A stretch of DNA of 18,027 nt, taken from positions 1 through 18,027 of the forward strand of contig CALEOQ010000273.1 in the NCBI GenBank assembly GCA_937910255.1, read 5' to 3'. Shown here in pieces: positions 1 through 6,894 of this stretch. The DNA comes from an uncultured Caulobacteraceae bacterium. GTDB lineage: Bacteria > Pseudomonadota > Alphaproteobacteria > Caulobacterales > Caulobacteraceae. The translations under genes and the position numbers were made by a program. Within the stretch, counting starts at the first letter, position 1, and every line of letters starts with the position of its first letter. The notes beneath the pieces are model-generated. The model did not search any database. It was not told where the DNA came from and worked only from the letters and a program-made list of their open reading frames with translations.

Positions 1-95
1 GGCTGTGACAGTGTATGCTGTGGCTAGATATGATTGGTGCCGTCGTTGTGTGGTGACTGGAGGTCAGACGTGTGTTTTTCTGTTGTTTTTTTTTT
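1..95. other. Degraded sequencing-adapter read-through (artefact)
   Basis: This stretch does not look genomic. Bases 53-74 match, with one difference, the reverse complement of the Illumina index adapter (GTGACTGGAGTTCAGACGTGTG is the standard form). The bases before it loosely resemble the flow-cell/index part of the same adapter, and the bases after it end in a T run just before the second adapter. The base mix is T/G rich, unlike the rest of the window. The best reading is low-quality adapter concatemer sequence that the assembler kept. No gene should be called here. Confidence 0.85.
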
Positions 96-153
96 AATGA
101 TACGGCGACCACCGAGATCTACACTCTTTCCCTACACGACGCTCTTCCGATCT
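96..153 (+). other. Illumina TruSeq universal (P5) adapter, full length (artefact)
   Basis: These 58 bases match the whole TruSeq universal adapter, beginning AATGATACGGCGACCACC and ending GCTCTTCCGATCT. Genuine insert begins at base 154. Read on the minus strand, the adapter continues the dinB reading frame and adds a false tail of 19 residues, beginning RSEERRVGKE, to the polymerase. This should be trimmed before any annotation is used. Confidence 0.98.
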
Positions 154-1161
154 CAAGGTGGTGCGTTTGGTCAGCAGCGAATGATTGGCGCGTTTCAGCT
201 TCAGGGTGACAATGCGCCCGGCCAGCCCACGCGCTTTGGCGCGGTCAGACACCTGTTCCGATAGCCGCCAGATGTGGCCGTCCAGAATGTCACCGTCCGA
301 CGTGTCGTCAAAAAACGTGGTCTCGTGCGAGATCGACTTCATCGGTGCATGGGCCGAGACGCGGCGGCGATCCTGACCGCGAGCCAGAAAATACAGCCGG
401 TCGCCCATAGCCCCAAACCGCGCGCCAAGATCCTTGCGCTCCCACCTGAGCAGATCGGCGAAGGTGCGGATACCGGCCTTGTCCAGCGCGCCCTGCATGG
501 CAGCACCCACCCCCCAGATCAGGCTTACCGGGCGGTCGCGCAGGAACGCGTCGGTCTCGGCCTTGCCGATGATCGAAAAGCCGCGCGGCTTGTCCAGATC
601 GGACGCGACCTTGGCCAGAAACTTGTTGTGGCTCAGTCCGATCGACCCAGTCAGCCCCAGCTCGTCCTGCATCCGCTTGACCAGACGCGCCAACATCACC
701 GCCGGCGGCGCGCCGTGCAGCTTTCGGGTGCCGCTCAGATCCATGAACGCTTCGTCCAGCGACAGCGGCTCGACTGCGGGCGTAAGCTCGTCCATCATCG
801 CGCGGATGGCGCGCGAAGCTTCGACATAGGCTTTCATCCTTGGTTTCACCACCACCGCTTCGGGGCACAGTTTCAGCGCCTGAAACATCGGCATTGCTGA
901 ATGCACGCCCTTAATTCTGGCGATATAACAAGCGGTTGACACCACCCCGCGCTTGCCACCGCCGATGATCACCGGCTTGTCGCGCAGCTCGGGCCGGTCG
1001 CGCTTTTCCACCGAGGCGTAGAAGGCGTCGCAGTCCAGATGGGCCATGGAGAGGTCCATGAGCTCCCCGTGGGCCACGAGGCGCGGCGAGCCACAGGACG
1101 GGCAGCGTCGCGAGCCTGGCGCCTGTCCCGTCCACAGGCAGTCGCGGCAGAGCGCCTTCAT
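154..1161 (-). CDS. dinB: DNA polymerase IV (Y family) with N-terminal zinc ribbon, C-terminus cut off
   Basis: Error-prone translesion polymerase that copies past damaged template bases in the cytoplasm. 336 genuine codons are present. The frame then runs into adapter, so the last part of the little-finger domain and the sliding-clamp motif are missing. Visible features: a four-cysteine ribbon (C5, C8, C20, C23) ahead of the palm; HLDCDAFYASVE at 41-52 with metal-binding D43 and probable steric-gate Y48; SLDEAFMD at 134-141 with D136/E137; and a helix-hairpin-helix region around VSLIWGVG. The zinc-ribbon extension is common in alphaproteobacterial homologues, which supports the 1161 ATG over internal Met35 or Met39. 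That ATG overlaps the upstream kinase stop as ATGA, suggesting translational coupling. No LexA box is visible nearby. Base composition falls sharply after the N-terminal part: 46 G/C of 60 at 1081-1140, against 34 of 60 at 841-900 and at 301-360. Confidence 0.93.
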
Positions 1162-2054
1162 GAGGCCGAGAGCGGCCAGAGCCAGGCCGCGCCCCGCACG
1201 CCGGACGAGTCGCCATGGATCGCCGGGCGGATGGGGGTGTCGACGCCGTCGGCGAAGACGTGGGGCGCCAGCGCCGCCGGGAGACGGTCGTAGAGTTCGG
1301 CCACATTGGACATGCCGCCCCCCAGGACGATGACGTCAGGGTCGATCAGATCGACCACCACCGCCAGGGCGCGGCCCAGGCGGTCGACATAGCGGGCGAA
1401 CGCGGCCTGGGCGGCGGCGTCCCCGGTCCCGGCCCGGGCGATGATCTCCGGCGCCTTCAGGCCTGCGCCATGATCGGCCGCGAAGGCCGGACCGGAAATC
1501 CAGGTCTCCAGACAGCCCCGCCGCCCGCACCAGCAGGCCGGGCCTGGGTGCTCGTCGGCCGTGGCCCAGGGCAGGGGGCTGTGGCCCCACTCGCCGGCCA
1601 CGCCGTTGCGGCCCTCCACCAGGCGGCTGTCCACCACCAGGCCGCCGCCGCAGCCCGTGCCCAGGATGGCCGCGAACACCACCCGCGCCCCGGCGCCTGC
1701 GCCATCGGCCGCCTCCGACAGGGCCAGGCAGTTGGCGTCATTGGCCAGTCGCACTGGACGCTGGAGGGCGGCCTGCAGGTCGTCGCCGAAATGTTCGCCG
1801 TTCAGCCAGACGGAGTTGGCGTTGCGGATCAGGCCGCTGCGGGGCGAGATCGAGCCGGGCATCCCGACCCCGATCCGCTCGGCCCGGCCGCCCGCCGCCT
1901 GCTCGACCTGCGCCACCAGGTCGGCGACGGCGGCCAGGGCAGGGCGATAGTCGCCGGGATTTGGCGTCCGCAGCCGCGCGATGATCGCGCCCTTAAGGTC
2001 CAGGGCGGCGGCCTCGATCTTGGTGCCGCCGAAATCGACGCCGATGCGGATCAT
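1158..2054 (-). CDS. ROK-family sugar kinase (fructokinase-like)
   Basis: Predicted ATP-dependent hexose kinase of the ROK family, 298 residues, a usual length for the family. Visible features: phosphate-binding DFGGTK at 7-12; catalytic Asp106 in LANDAN; glycine-rich GTGCGGGLV at 132-140; and the zinc site of His158 with C174, C176 and C181 in CWCGRRGCLET. The close match to the CxCGxxGCxE zinc signature and the lack of an N-terminal helix-turn-helix argue for a kinase rather than a ROK repressor. The substrate cannot be read from sequence; fructose or mannose is the usual guess for this subgroup. It starts 16 bases after the HAD gene stop without an obvious Shine-Dalgarno sequence and overlaps the dinB start by four bases, so it sits mid-operon. 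Confidence 0.9.
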   Translation of the reverse strand: MIRIGVDFGGTKIEAAALDLKGAIIARLRTPNPGDYRPALAAVADLVAQVEQAAGGRAERIGVGMPGSISPRSGLIRNANSVWLNGEHFGDDLQAALQRPVRLANDANCLALSEAADGAGAGARVVFAAILGTGCGGGLVVDSRLVEGRNGVAGEWGHSPLPWATADEHPGPACWCGRRGCLETWISGPAFAADHGAGLKAPEIIARAGTGDAAAQAAFARYVDRLGRALAVVVDLIDPDVIVLGGGMSNVAELYDRLPAALAPHVFADGVDTPIRPAIHGDSSGVRGAAWLWPLSAS

Positions 2055-2070
2055 GAGCGGTGCGCGCAGG

Positions 2071-2796
2071 TCAGGAGATCGAGTCGGCGATGGCGATACG
2101 CAGGGCGTCCCAATCGTCGATCCGGGTGTGGCGGTTGGGCGCGCTGGGGGCCAGGGGCCTCAGACGTGGATCGGCCACGTGCTGAAAGCGGGCCACGGCC
2201 GGCGCGGCCTCGGCCACGGAATCCAGATTGGGCAGGAGGTCGTCGATGAAGGCGGCCGGTCCCTTGGCCTGCCCGGCGAGGGCGGCGGCCAGCGGCCCCT
2301 TTGGCCCCGAATTGAGCAGTAGGGGATAGTCGAGATCATGCCGACCCAGCCAGCGGGCGCGGGCCAATCGCCCCTGGCCCGGCGCATTGGTCAGGATCAC
2401 CACGCCGGCCTGCTCCGACAGGCGGCGCAGGGCCTCGGCCGCGCCATCGGCCACCCGCATCTCGCCCGATCCATAGCGGAAGAAGTCGTCATAGTGCCGA
2501 CGGCCCTCCTCGATCGGCAGGTGCTCGGTCGCGCCAGGCTGATAGATGTTTTGAAACAAGGCGAAGCGCTCGACCCGGAACTCCAGGCCGCGCCCGGCCA
2601 GGAAGGCGCCGAAGCCCTCCATGAAGTGGCCCAGCACCTCGTCCACATCGACGATCACCAGGGGGCGGGCGACGTCCAGGCCCAGCCCCGCCAGGTCCGG
2701 CGCCCGGGCGCGGGACGGCCCCGCCGAGGTCGCAGCAGCAGTCGAGCTGGCGGCGACGGCGTCGGGTTGGGCGGAAGGGGGCGGCGTGTCGACCAC
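2071..2796 (-). CDS. HAD-superfamily hydrolase-like protein
   Basis: Predicted cytoplasmic phosphatase or phosphotransferase of the haloacid dehalogenase fold, 241 residues. The four HAD motifs can be seen: motif I VDVDE with D50 (nucleophile) and D52; motif II ILTNAP with T136; motif III K166 in SGPKGP; and motif IV FIDDLLPN with D185 and D186. The first 40 or so residues are Ala/Ser/Pro rich and look unstructured. The start is GTG at 2796 after a weak GAGAGA element; no upstream ATG and no early internal Met offers a better choice, so the exact start is uncertain. It is first in the run HAD, ROK kinase, dinB, and is divergent from divK across 124 bases. The substrate is unknown. Confidence 0.8.
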   Translation of the reverse strand: MVDTPPPSAQPDAVAASSTAAATSAGPSRARAPDLAGLGLDVARPLVIVDVDEVLGHFMEGFGAFLAGRGLEFRVERFALFQNIYQPGATEHLPIEEGRRHYDDFFRYGSGEMRVADGAAEALRRLSEQAGVVILTNAPGQGRLARARWLGRHDLDYPLLLNSGPKGPLAAALAGQAKGPAAFIDDLLPNLDSVAEAAPAVARFQHVADPRLRPLAPSAPNRHTRIDDWDALRIAIADSIS

Positions 2797-2824
2797 GGGT
2801 CTCTCGTCGGGCTCTCTCGTGCGG

Positions 2825-2839
2825 CTAACGCCAGTTTAA
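2825..2839 (+). promoter_or_regulatory. CtrA-type binding site (CTAA-N7-TTAA) upstream of divK
   Basis: The sequence reads CTAA, seven bases, TTAA. The Caulobacter CtrA consensus is TTAA-N7-TTAA, so there is a single mismatch in the first half site. It ends 81 bases before the divK ATG, a suitable place for a promoter-proximal regulator. Transcription of divK is known to depend on CtrA in Caulobacter. Seven of the eight fixed bases match, which is not rare by itself; the location in front of this particular gene is what makes it credible. Confidence 0.65.
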
Positions 2840-2920
2840 GGATATTCGTGGGATCAAAGGGACCAAAGGTGGGGTCGGCGGAAGATTCGCCGTCCGAAAA
2901 AGAGCATCGTCGAGACGACC

Positions 2921-3286
2921 ATGGCCAAGAAGGTCCTCATCGTCGAGGATAACGAGCTGAACATGAAGCTGTTTCATGACCTGCTCGACGCGCAAGGGTA
3001 CGAGACCCTGCAGACCCGCGAAGGCCTGCAAGCTCTCTCATTGGCCCGCGAGCACCGTCCCGACCTCATTCTGATGGACATCCAGCTGCCCGAGATTTCG
3101 GGCCTGGAAGTCACCAAGTGGCTGAAGGAAGACGACGAGCTGGCGGGCATTCCCGTCGTCGCCGTCACCGCCTTCGCCATGAAGGGCGACGAAGAACGCA
3201 TTCGCGAAGGCGGCTGCGAGGCCTATATTTCCAAGCCGATCTCGGTGTCGCACTTCCTCGACACCATCCGCCGCCTGCTGGGGTAG
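2921..3286 (+). CDS. divK: Single-domain response regulator DivK
   Basis: Cell-cycle and polarity regulator consisting of one receiver domain and no output domain, 121 residues. In Caulobacter it is phosphorylated by DivJ, dephosphorylated by PleC, and acts through DivL/CckA to lower CtrA activity. Visible features: acidic pocket E9-D10; phospho-acceptor D53 in LILMDIQLPE; conserved Thr in AVTAFAM; and Lys in YISKPI. The order with pleD directly downstream, six bases between the genes, matches the Caulobacter arrangement and separates it from other short CheY-like proteins. The Shine-Dalgarno is weak (GAGA upstream of ATG). A CtrA-type box lies 81 bases upstream. Confidence 0.95.
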   Translation: MAKKVLIVEDNELNMKLFHDLLDAQGYETLQTREGLQALSLAREHRPDLILMDIQLPEISGLEVTKWLKEDDELAGIPVVAVTAFAMKGDEERIREGGCEAYISKPISVSHFLDTIRRLLG

Positions 3287-3292
3287 CCCGCC

Positions 3293-4657
3293 ATGTCCGC
3301 ACGCATCCTGGTCGTGGACGATATCGAGGCCAATGTCCGTCTCCTCGAGGCCAAGCTCACGGCCGAATATTACGAGGTGCTGACGGCCTATGATGGTCCG
3401 ACCGCCCTGGCCATGGCGGCGGCCGAGCAGCCCGACATCGTGCTGCTGGACGTGATGATGCCGGGCATGGACGGGTTCCAGGTCTGCCGGCGGCTGAAGG
3501 ACGATCCTGAGACCCGGCACGTGCCGGTGGTGCTGGTCACCGCCCTGGATGGCCGCGCCGACCGGATCGCCGGCCTGGAGGCCGGCGCCGACGAATTCCT
3601 GACCAAGCCCATCGACGACGTCATGCTGTTCGCCCGGGTGCGCAGCCTGACCCGCCTCAAGACCGTGATCGACGAGTTGCGGGTGCGCGAGGCCTCGGGG
3701 CGTCGGATCGGCGTCATCGCCGGGGCCGGCTCCCGGCTGGGCGGCACGGGCGGCCGGGTGCTGATCGTCGATGACCACGAGCGCCAGGCCCAGAGGATCG
3801 CCTCGGAGCTGTCCATCGAACACCGCCCGGTGATCGAGTCCGAGCCGGACAAGGCTCTGCTGACGGCCCGGGGGCCGGTGGACCTGGTGATCGTCAACGC
3901 CACGGCCCGCAGCTTCGATGGTCTGCGTTTCTCGGCCCAGATCCGCTCGGACGAGGCGACCCGCCACCTGCCCATCCTGGCCATTGTCGATTTCGACGAG
4001 CGGCCGCGGCTGATGAAGGCGCTGGAGATCGGGGTCAATGACCTGCTGGCCAAGCCCATCGATCCCCAGGAGCTGTCGGCCCGGGCGCGGACCCAGATCC
4101 GCCGCAAGCGCTACACCGACTATCTGCGGGACAATCTCGACCATTCCCTGGAGCTGGCGGTCACCGACCAGCTCACCGGCCTGCACAATCGCCGCTACAT
4201 GACCGGCCAGCTCGACGCCCTGGTCAAGCGCGCCGCCCATGGGGGCGAGCCGGTGGCGGCCCTGCTGATCGACATCGACCACTTCAAGAAGATCAATGAC
4301 GGCTACGGCCACGATGTGGGCGACGAGGTGCTGCGGGAATTCGCCGTGCGCCTGGCCTCGAATGTGCGCGCCGTCGATCTGCCCTGTCGCTACGGGGGCG
4401 AGGAGTTCGTGGTGGTCATGCCGGGCACCCGGATCGAGGACGCCGAACGAATCGCCGAGCGTATCCGCCTGCACGTGGCCGGCTCGCCGTTCCGCGTGGC
4501 CCACGGGACGGAGCTTCTGACTGCCACCATCTCCATCGGCGTGGCTGCGACGCTCGGTCCTGACGACTCCCCCGACGCCCTGCTCAAGCGCGCGGACGAG
4601 GGGCTCTACGAGGCCAAGTCCTCCGGCCGCAACAAGGTCATATCCCGGGCGGCGTAA
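3293..4657 (+). CDS. pleD: Diguanylate cyclase response regulator PleD
   Basis: Makes cyclic di-GMP from two GTP when its first receiver domain is phosphorylated. In Caulobacter it localises to the stalked pole and drives flagellar ejection and stalk formation. It has 454 residues: receiver 1 with D9, D10 and acceptor D53 (LLDVMMPGMDG); a degenerate receiver 2 at about 155-275 whose acceptor position reads VIVNA, so it is probably a dimerisation adaptor; and a GGDEF domain at about 290-454. The catalytic motif is GGEEF at 368-372, and the product-inhibition site RAVD (R359, D362) lies just upstream. Length and motif numbering match Caulobacter PleD, so an active, feedback-inhibited enzyme is expected. 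It is the second gene of the divK operon and ends 32 bases before a strong terminator. Confidence 0.97.
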   Translation: MSARILVVDDIEANVRLLEAKLTAEYYEVLTAYDGPTALAMAAAEQPDIVLLDVMMPGMDGFQVCRRLKDDPETRHVPVVLVTALDGRADRIAGLEAGADEFLTKPIDDVMLFARVRSLTRLKTVIDELRVREASGRRIGVIAGAGSRLGGTGGRVLIVDDHERQAQRIASELSIEHRPVIESEPDKALLTARGPVDLVIVNATARSFDGLRFSAQIRSDEATRHLPILAIVDFDERPRLMKALEIGVNDLLAKPIDPQELSARARTQIRRKRYTDYLRDNLDHSLELAVTDQLTGLHNRRYMTGQLDALVKRAAHGGEPVAALLIDIDHFKKINDGYGHDVGDEVLREFAVRLASNVRAVDLPCRYGGEEFVVVMPGTRIEDAERIAERIRLHVAGSPFRVAHGTELLTATISIGVAATLGPDDSPDALLKRADEGLYEAKSSGRNKVISRAA

Positions 4658-4689
4658 AGGACCTGGGACTCTTCTAGGGACGAAACGCA

Positions 4690-4718
4690 AAACGCCCGGC
4701 TGATCCAGCCGGGCGTTT
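4690..4718. terminator. Bidirectional Rho-independent terminator between pleD and rpmG
   Basis: A perfect 13-base-pair stem (AAACGCCCGGCTG, loop ATC, then its complement) sits between two convergent genes. On the plus strand it is followed by TCCTTGTT. On the minus strand it is followed by TTTTGCGTTT, a better U tract. It can therefore serve both pleD and rpmG, and is probably stronger for rpmG. Confidence 0.9.
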
Positions 4719-4744
4719 CCTTGTTCGCTCGTGGCGAGGCGATC

Positions 4745-4912
4745 CTACTTGATCTTGCCTTCGCGGAATTCCACGTGCTTGCGCACGACGGGATCGTACT
4801 TCTTCATGACCAGCTTGTCGGTCTTGGTGCGGGCGTTCTTCTTGGTCACGTAGAAAAAGCCGGTGTCCGCCGAGGAGTTCAGGCGGATCTTGATGGAAGC
4901 TGGCTTCGCCAT
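4745..4912 (-). CDS. rpmG: 50S ribosomal protein L33
   Basis: Small protein of the large ribosomal subunit, near the E site. The reading frame gives 55 residues, beginning MAKPASIKIRLNS and ending HVEFREGKIK, with the family core ADTGFFYVTKKNARTK. It lacks the cysteine pairs of the zinc-binding L33 type, as is usual for the Proteobacterial form. The start is supported by GAGGA six bases upstream of the ATG. A good promoter lies 63-90 bases upstream and a strong terminator follows the stop, so it looks monocistronic. It is convergent with pleD. Confidence 0.97.
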   Translation of the reverse strand: MAKPASIKIRLNSSADTGFFYVTKKNARTKTDKLVMKKYDPVVRKHVEFREGKIK

Positions 4913-4974
4913 GGTCGGTCCTCGCGGGGCCGGGCAAGCGCGCTTCCCCGGCAGTCATTTCGAATGAGCCGCGG

Positions 4975-5002
4975 ACAATACGAATCCGCAGACCAAAGTC
5001 AA
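4975..5002 (-). promoter_or_regulatory. Probable housekeeping-sigma promoter for rpmG
   Basis: Read on the minus strand, there is TTGACT as a -35 element, a 16-base spacer, and TATTGT as a -10 element. The -10 ends 62 bases before the rpmG ATG. The match to the general sigma-70 pattern is good, and its placement before a highly expressed ribosomal gene supports it. The divergent VOC gene starts 83 bases away on the other side. Confidence 0.6.
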
Positions 5003-5084
5003 TGCGGGAGCGGCCGCCGTCGTCACGACACCGTTCTGTCGCCGGCTGCGGCCAGACTAGGCCATGAGACGGGGGACGCGGTTG

Positions 5085-5486
5085 ATGCTCGATCACTTTG
5101 GACTCTATTGCCGTGACGCCGCGGTCAGCCTGCCCTTCTATCGCGCCTGCCTGGCGCCTCTGGGCATTGTGGTGACCGAGGCGCAGCCCAGGTTCAACGC
5201 CGCCATCTTCATGTGTCCAGGGTCGCCCATCTTCTGGTGGCTCGGAGAGGGCGGACCGGAGATGGCCGCTCAGGCCGGGCGCTCCCGCATCCATCTCGGC
5301 TTTACGGCGCGCACGCCAGCAGACGTGGACGGCTTCCACGCCGCCGCCATGGCGGCAGGCGGAACCGATAACGGCGGGCCAGGCTATCGCCGCCCAACCT
5401 GCTACTCAGCCTTTGTGCTCGACCCTGACGGCAACAATGTCGAGGCCATCTGGCAGACCGAGCGTCGGCCGCCGTCCGAAGCCTAG
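5085..5486 (+). CDS. VOC-family protein (glyoxalase/bleomycin-resistance fold)
   Basis: Small metalloenzyme-fold protein, 133 residues from the chosen start. The VOC family includes glyoxalase I, dioxygenases and drug-binding proteins; the exact reaction cannot be told here. Visible features: N-terminal MLDHFGLYCRD with likely metal ligand H4; a central SRIHLGFTA strand; and C-terminal FVLDPDGNNVEAIW with likely metal ligand E120. I chose ATG 5085 because homologues begin at this strand and GGGGGA lies about eight bases upstream. An ATG at 5064 would add seven residues and has no ribosome site. Its TAG stop shares the palindrome CTAG with the stop of the pirin gene on the other strand. Confidence 0.85.
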   Translation: MLDHFGLYCRDAAVSLPFYRACLAPLGIVVTEAQPRFNAAIFMCPGSPIFWWLGEGGPEMAAQAGRSRIHLGFTARTPADVDGFHAAAMAAGGTDNGGPGYRRPTCYSAFVLDPDGNNVEAIWQTERRPPSEA

Positions 5487-6313
5487 GCCGACGTCGTCAG
5501 CCGGCCGCTCTGATAGTCGGCGAAGGCCTGGCGGATCTCGTCCACCGTGTTCATCACGAAGGGGCCGTGGGCGACCACCGGCTCGTCGATGATGGGGCCG
5601 GCGTAGAAGAGGGCGCGGACCGGGGTCGTGGCGCTGAGCGCCAGGACGTCGTCGGCCTCGCGGGCCTGGGCCCAGGCGTGCTGGTCGGCGCGGACGAGGG
5701 TCTGGGCGCCGCCGAGCTTGGCTTCACCTTCCAGGACCAGGACGAAGCCCCGCCAACCCTTCTGCAGGGGCAGGTCCAGGGCGGCGCCGGCCTCCAGGCG
5801 CAGATCCATCAGGGCCAGCGGCCAGAGGCTGCCGTGGGGCCGCTCGGCCTCGCCCAGGCGTCCGGCATAGAGCCGCGCCTCATAGCCCTCGCCGGTGATC
5901 AGGGCGGCCTCGGCGGCGCGCTGGTCGCTGTAGCGGGCGGGCGTCATCTTCTGGGCGGCTGGCAGGTTGAGCCACAGCTGCAGGGAATGGACGCCACGGG
6001 GTCCCGGCATTTCCGAGTGCATCACCCCGCCGCCGGCGGTCATGAACTGGATGTCGCCGGCCTCAAGCTCGCCGTGGGCGCCGGTGTGGTCCTCATGGAT
6101 CATCTGGCCTTCGAGGACGAAGGTCACCGTCTCCATGCCCCGGTGGGGGTGGGCGGGAAAGCCGGCCGGCGGGGCGAACCAGTCCTCGGCCAGGAACAGG
6201 AAGGGGCTGTAGGGCGCGTGCGCCTGAGGTGCGATGATCAGGCGGTTCTGATGGCGGGGGCCCAGCACATTGCGCGGCCCGGCGGTTTCGACGCGATCGA
6301 CGGAGAGGGCCAT
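5483..6313 (-). CDS. Pirin family protein
   Basis: Bicupin iron-binding protein, 276 residues from ATG 6313. Bacterial pirins are linked to quercetin dioxygenase-like activity or to redox sensing and protein interactions; which applies here is not visible. The N-terminal cupin carries the metal-ligand set H55 and H57 in AHPHRGMETVT, and H99 and E101 in GGGVMHSEMP, close to the numbering of human pirin (56, 58, 101, 103). The C-terminal cupin covers about 175-260. The frame stays open 31 codons further upstream, but that extension would lie inside the reductase gene; MALSVDRVET is the expected family start. The gap from the reductase stop is only four bases, so it is the last gene of a three-gene operon. 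Confidence 0.92.
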   Translation of the reverse strand: MALSVDRVETAGPRNVLGPRHQNRLIIAPQAHAPYSPFLFLAEDWFAPPAGFPAHPHRGMETVTFVLEGQMIHEDHTGAHGELEAGDIQFMTAGGGVMHSEMPGPRGVHSLQLWLNLPAAQKMTPARYSDQRAAEAALITGEGYEARLYAGRLGEAERPHGSLWPLALMDLRLEAGAALDLPLQKGWRGFVLVLEGEAKLGGAQTLVRADQHAWAQAREADDVLALSATTPVRALFYAGPIIDEPVVAHGPFVMNTVDEIRQAFADYQSGRLTTSA

Positions 6314-6317
6314 GGGT

Positions 6318-6875
6318 TCAGCCGTTGATCTTGGCGATCCAGGCCGCGAACTTGTCGCCCCAGCCCTCGATGAAGGCTGCGAACTTGGGATCGGAAAAGC
6401 CGCCATCCTGCGTGAAGTGCTCGTCCTTATGGACGAAATAGATCTGCGGCATGCCCATCACCGCCACATTGATGGCCGTCAGCACGTTGCGCAGGTCCAC
6501 CTGGGCGGCCCCGGTGCCCAGCGCGCCGGGGCTGGCGCCGGCGATGGCGGCCGGCTTGCCCGACCAGACCCCCTGGCCCGGAGGCCGCGAGGCCCAGTCG
6601 ATGGCGTTCTTCAGCACGCCGGGCATGGAGCGATTATATTCCGGGGTGACGAACAGCACCGCGTCGGCGGCCTTGATCGCGTCCTTGAAGGCCACGACGG
6701 CGGCCGGCGGATCGGCCTCATGATCCTGGTTGAACAGGGGCACGTCGCCATAGTCGAGAATCTGCAGGTCCAGCTTGGACGCCGTCGTCTTGGCGATCGC
6801 CTCGGCCAGGCACCGGTTCACGGAATGGCGGCGGAAACTGCCGACGATGACGGCGACCTTGGGCCGATCGGACAT
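6318..6875 (-). CDS. NADPH-dependent FMN reductase (chromate/quinone reductase-like)
   Basis: Flavodoxin-fold reductase of 185 residues that should bind FMN and use NAD(P)H to reduce flavin, quinones or similar acceptors. Visible features: the FMN phosphate loop GSFRRHSVN at 12-20; the family signature PEYNRSMPGVLKNAIDWASR at 78-97; and GASPGALGT at 113-121. Length is typical of the ChrR/YieF/azoreductase-like group. The start is well supported by AGGAG six bases before ATG. The NUDIX gene ends 19 bases upstream and pirin begins four bases downstream, so the three genes are probably co-transcribed. The physiological acceptor is not known; names such as chromate reductase reflect side activity in relatives. 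Confidence 0.92.
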   Translation of the reverse strand: MSDRPKVAVIVGSFRRHSVNRCLAEAIAKTTASKLDLQILDYGDVPLFNQDHEADPPAAVVAFKDAIKAADAVLFVTPEYNRSMPGVLKNAIDWASRPPGQGVWSGKPAAIAGASPGALGTGAAQVDLRNVLTAINVAVMGMPQIYFVHKDEHFTQDGGFSDPKFAAFIEGWGDKFAAWIAKING

Positions 6876-6894
6876 GCGAACTCCTGTGCGGGTG

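Noticed and set aside
34..264. Small plus-strand open frame at the left edge
   Set aside because: Most of it is translated adapter (the stretch around RRPPRSTLFPYTTLFR is adapter-coded), so it is not a gene.
1215..2249. Open frame (344 codons) on the plus strand opposite the ROK kinase and HAD genes
   Set aside because: It crosses two well-supported minus-strand genes and has no recognisable content.
2797..2920. LexA (SOS) operator for the HAD-ROK-dinB operon
   Set aside because: I looked for the alphaproteobacterial GTTC-N7-GTTC pattern and found no match in the gap.
3038..4690. Open frame (550 codons) on the minus strand opposite divK/pleD
   Set aside because: DivK and PleD are certain on the plus strand. 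This frame starts inside a terminator region and is His/Gly/Gln rich without motifs.
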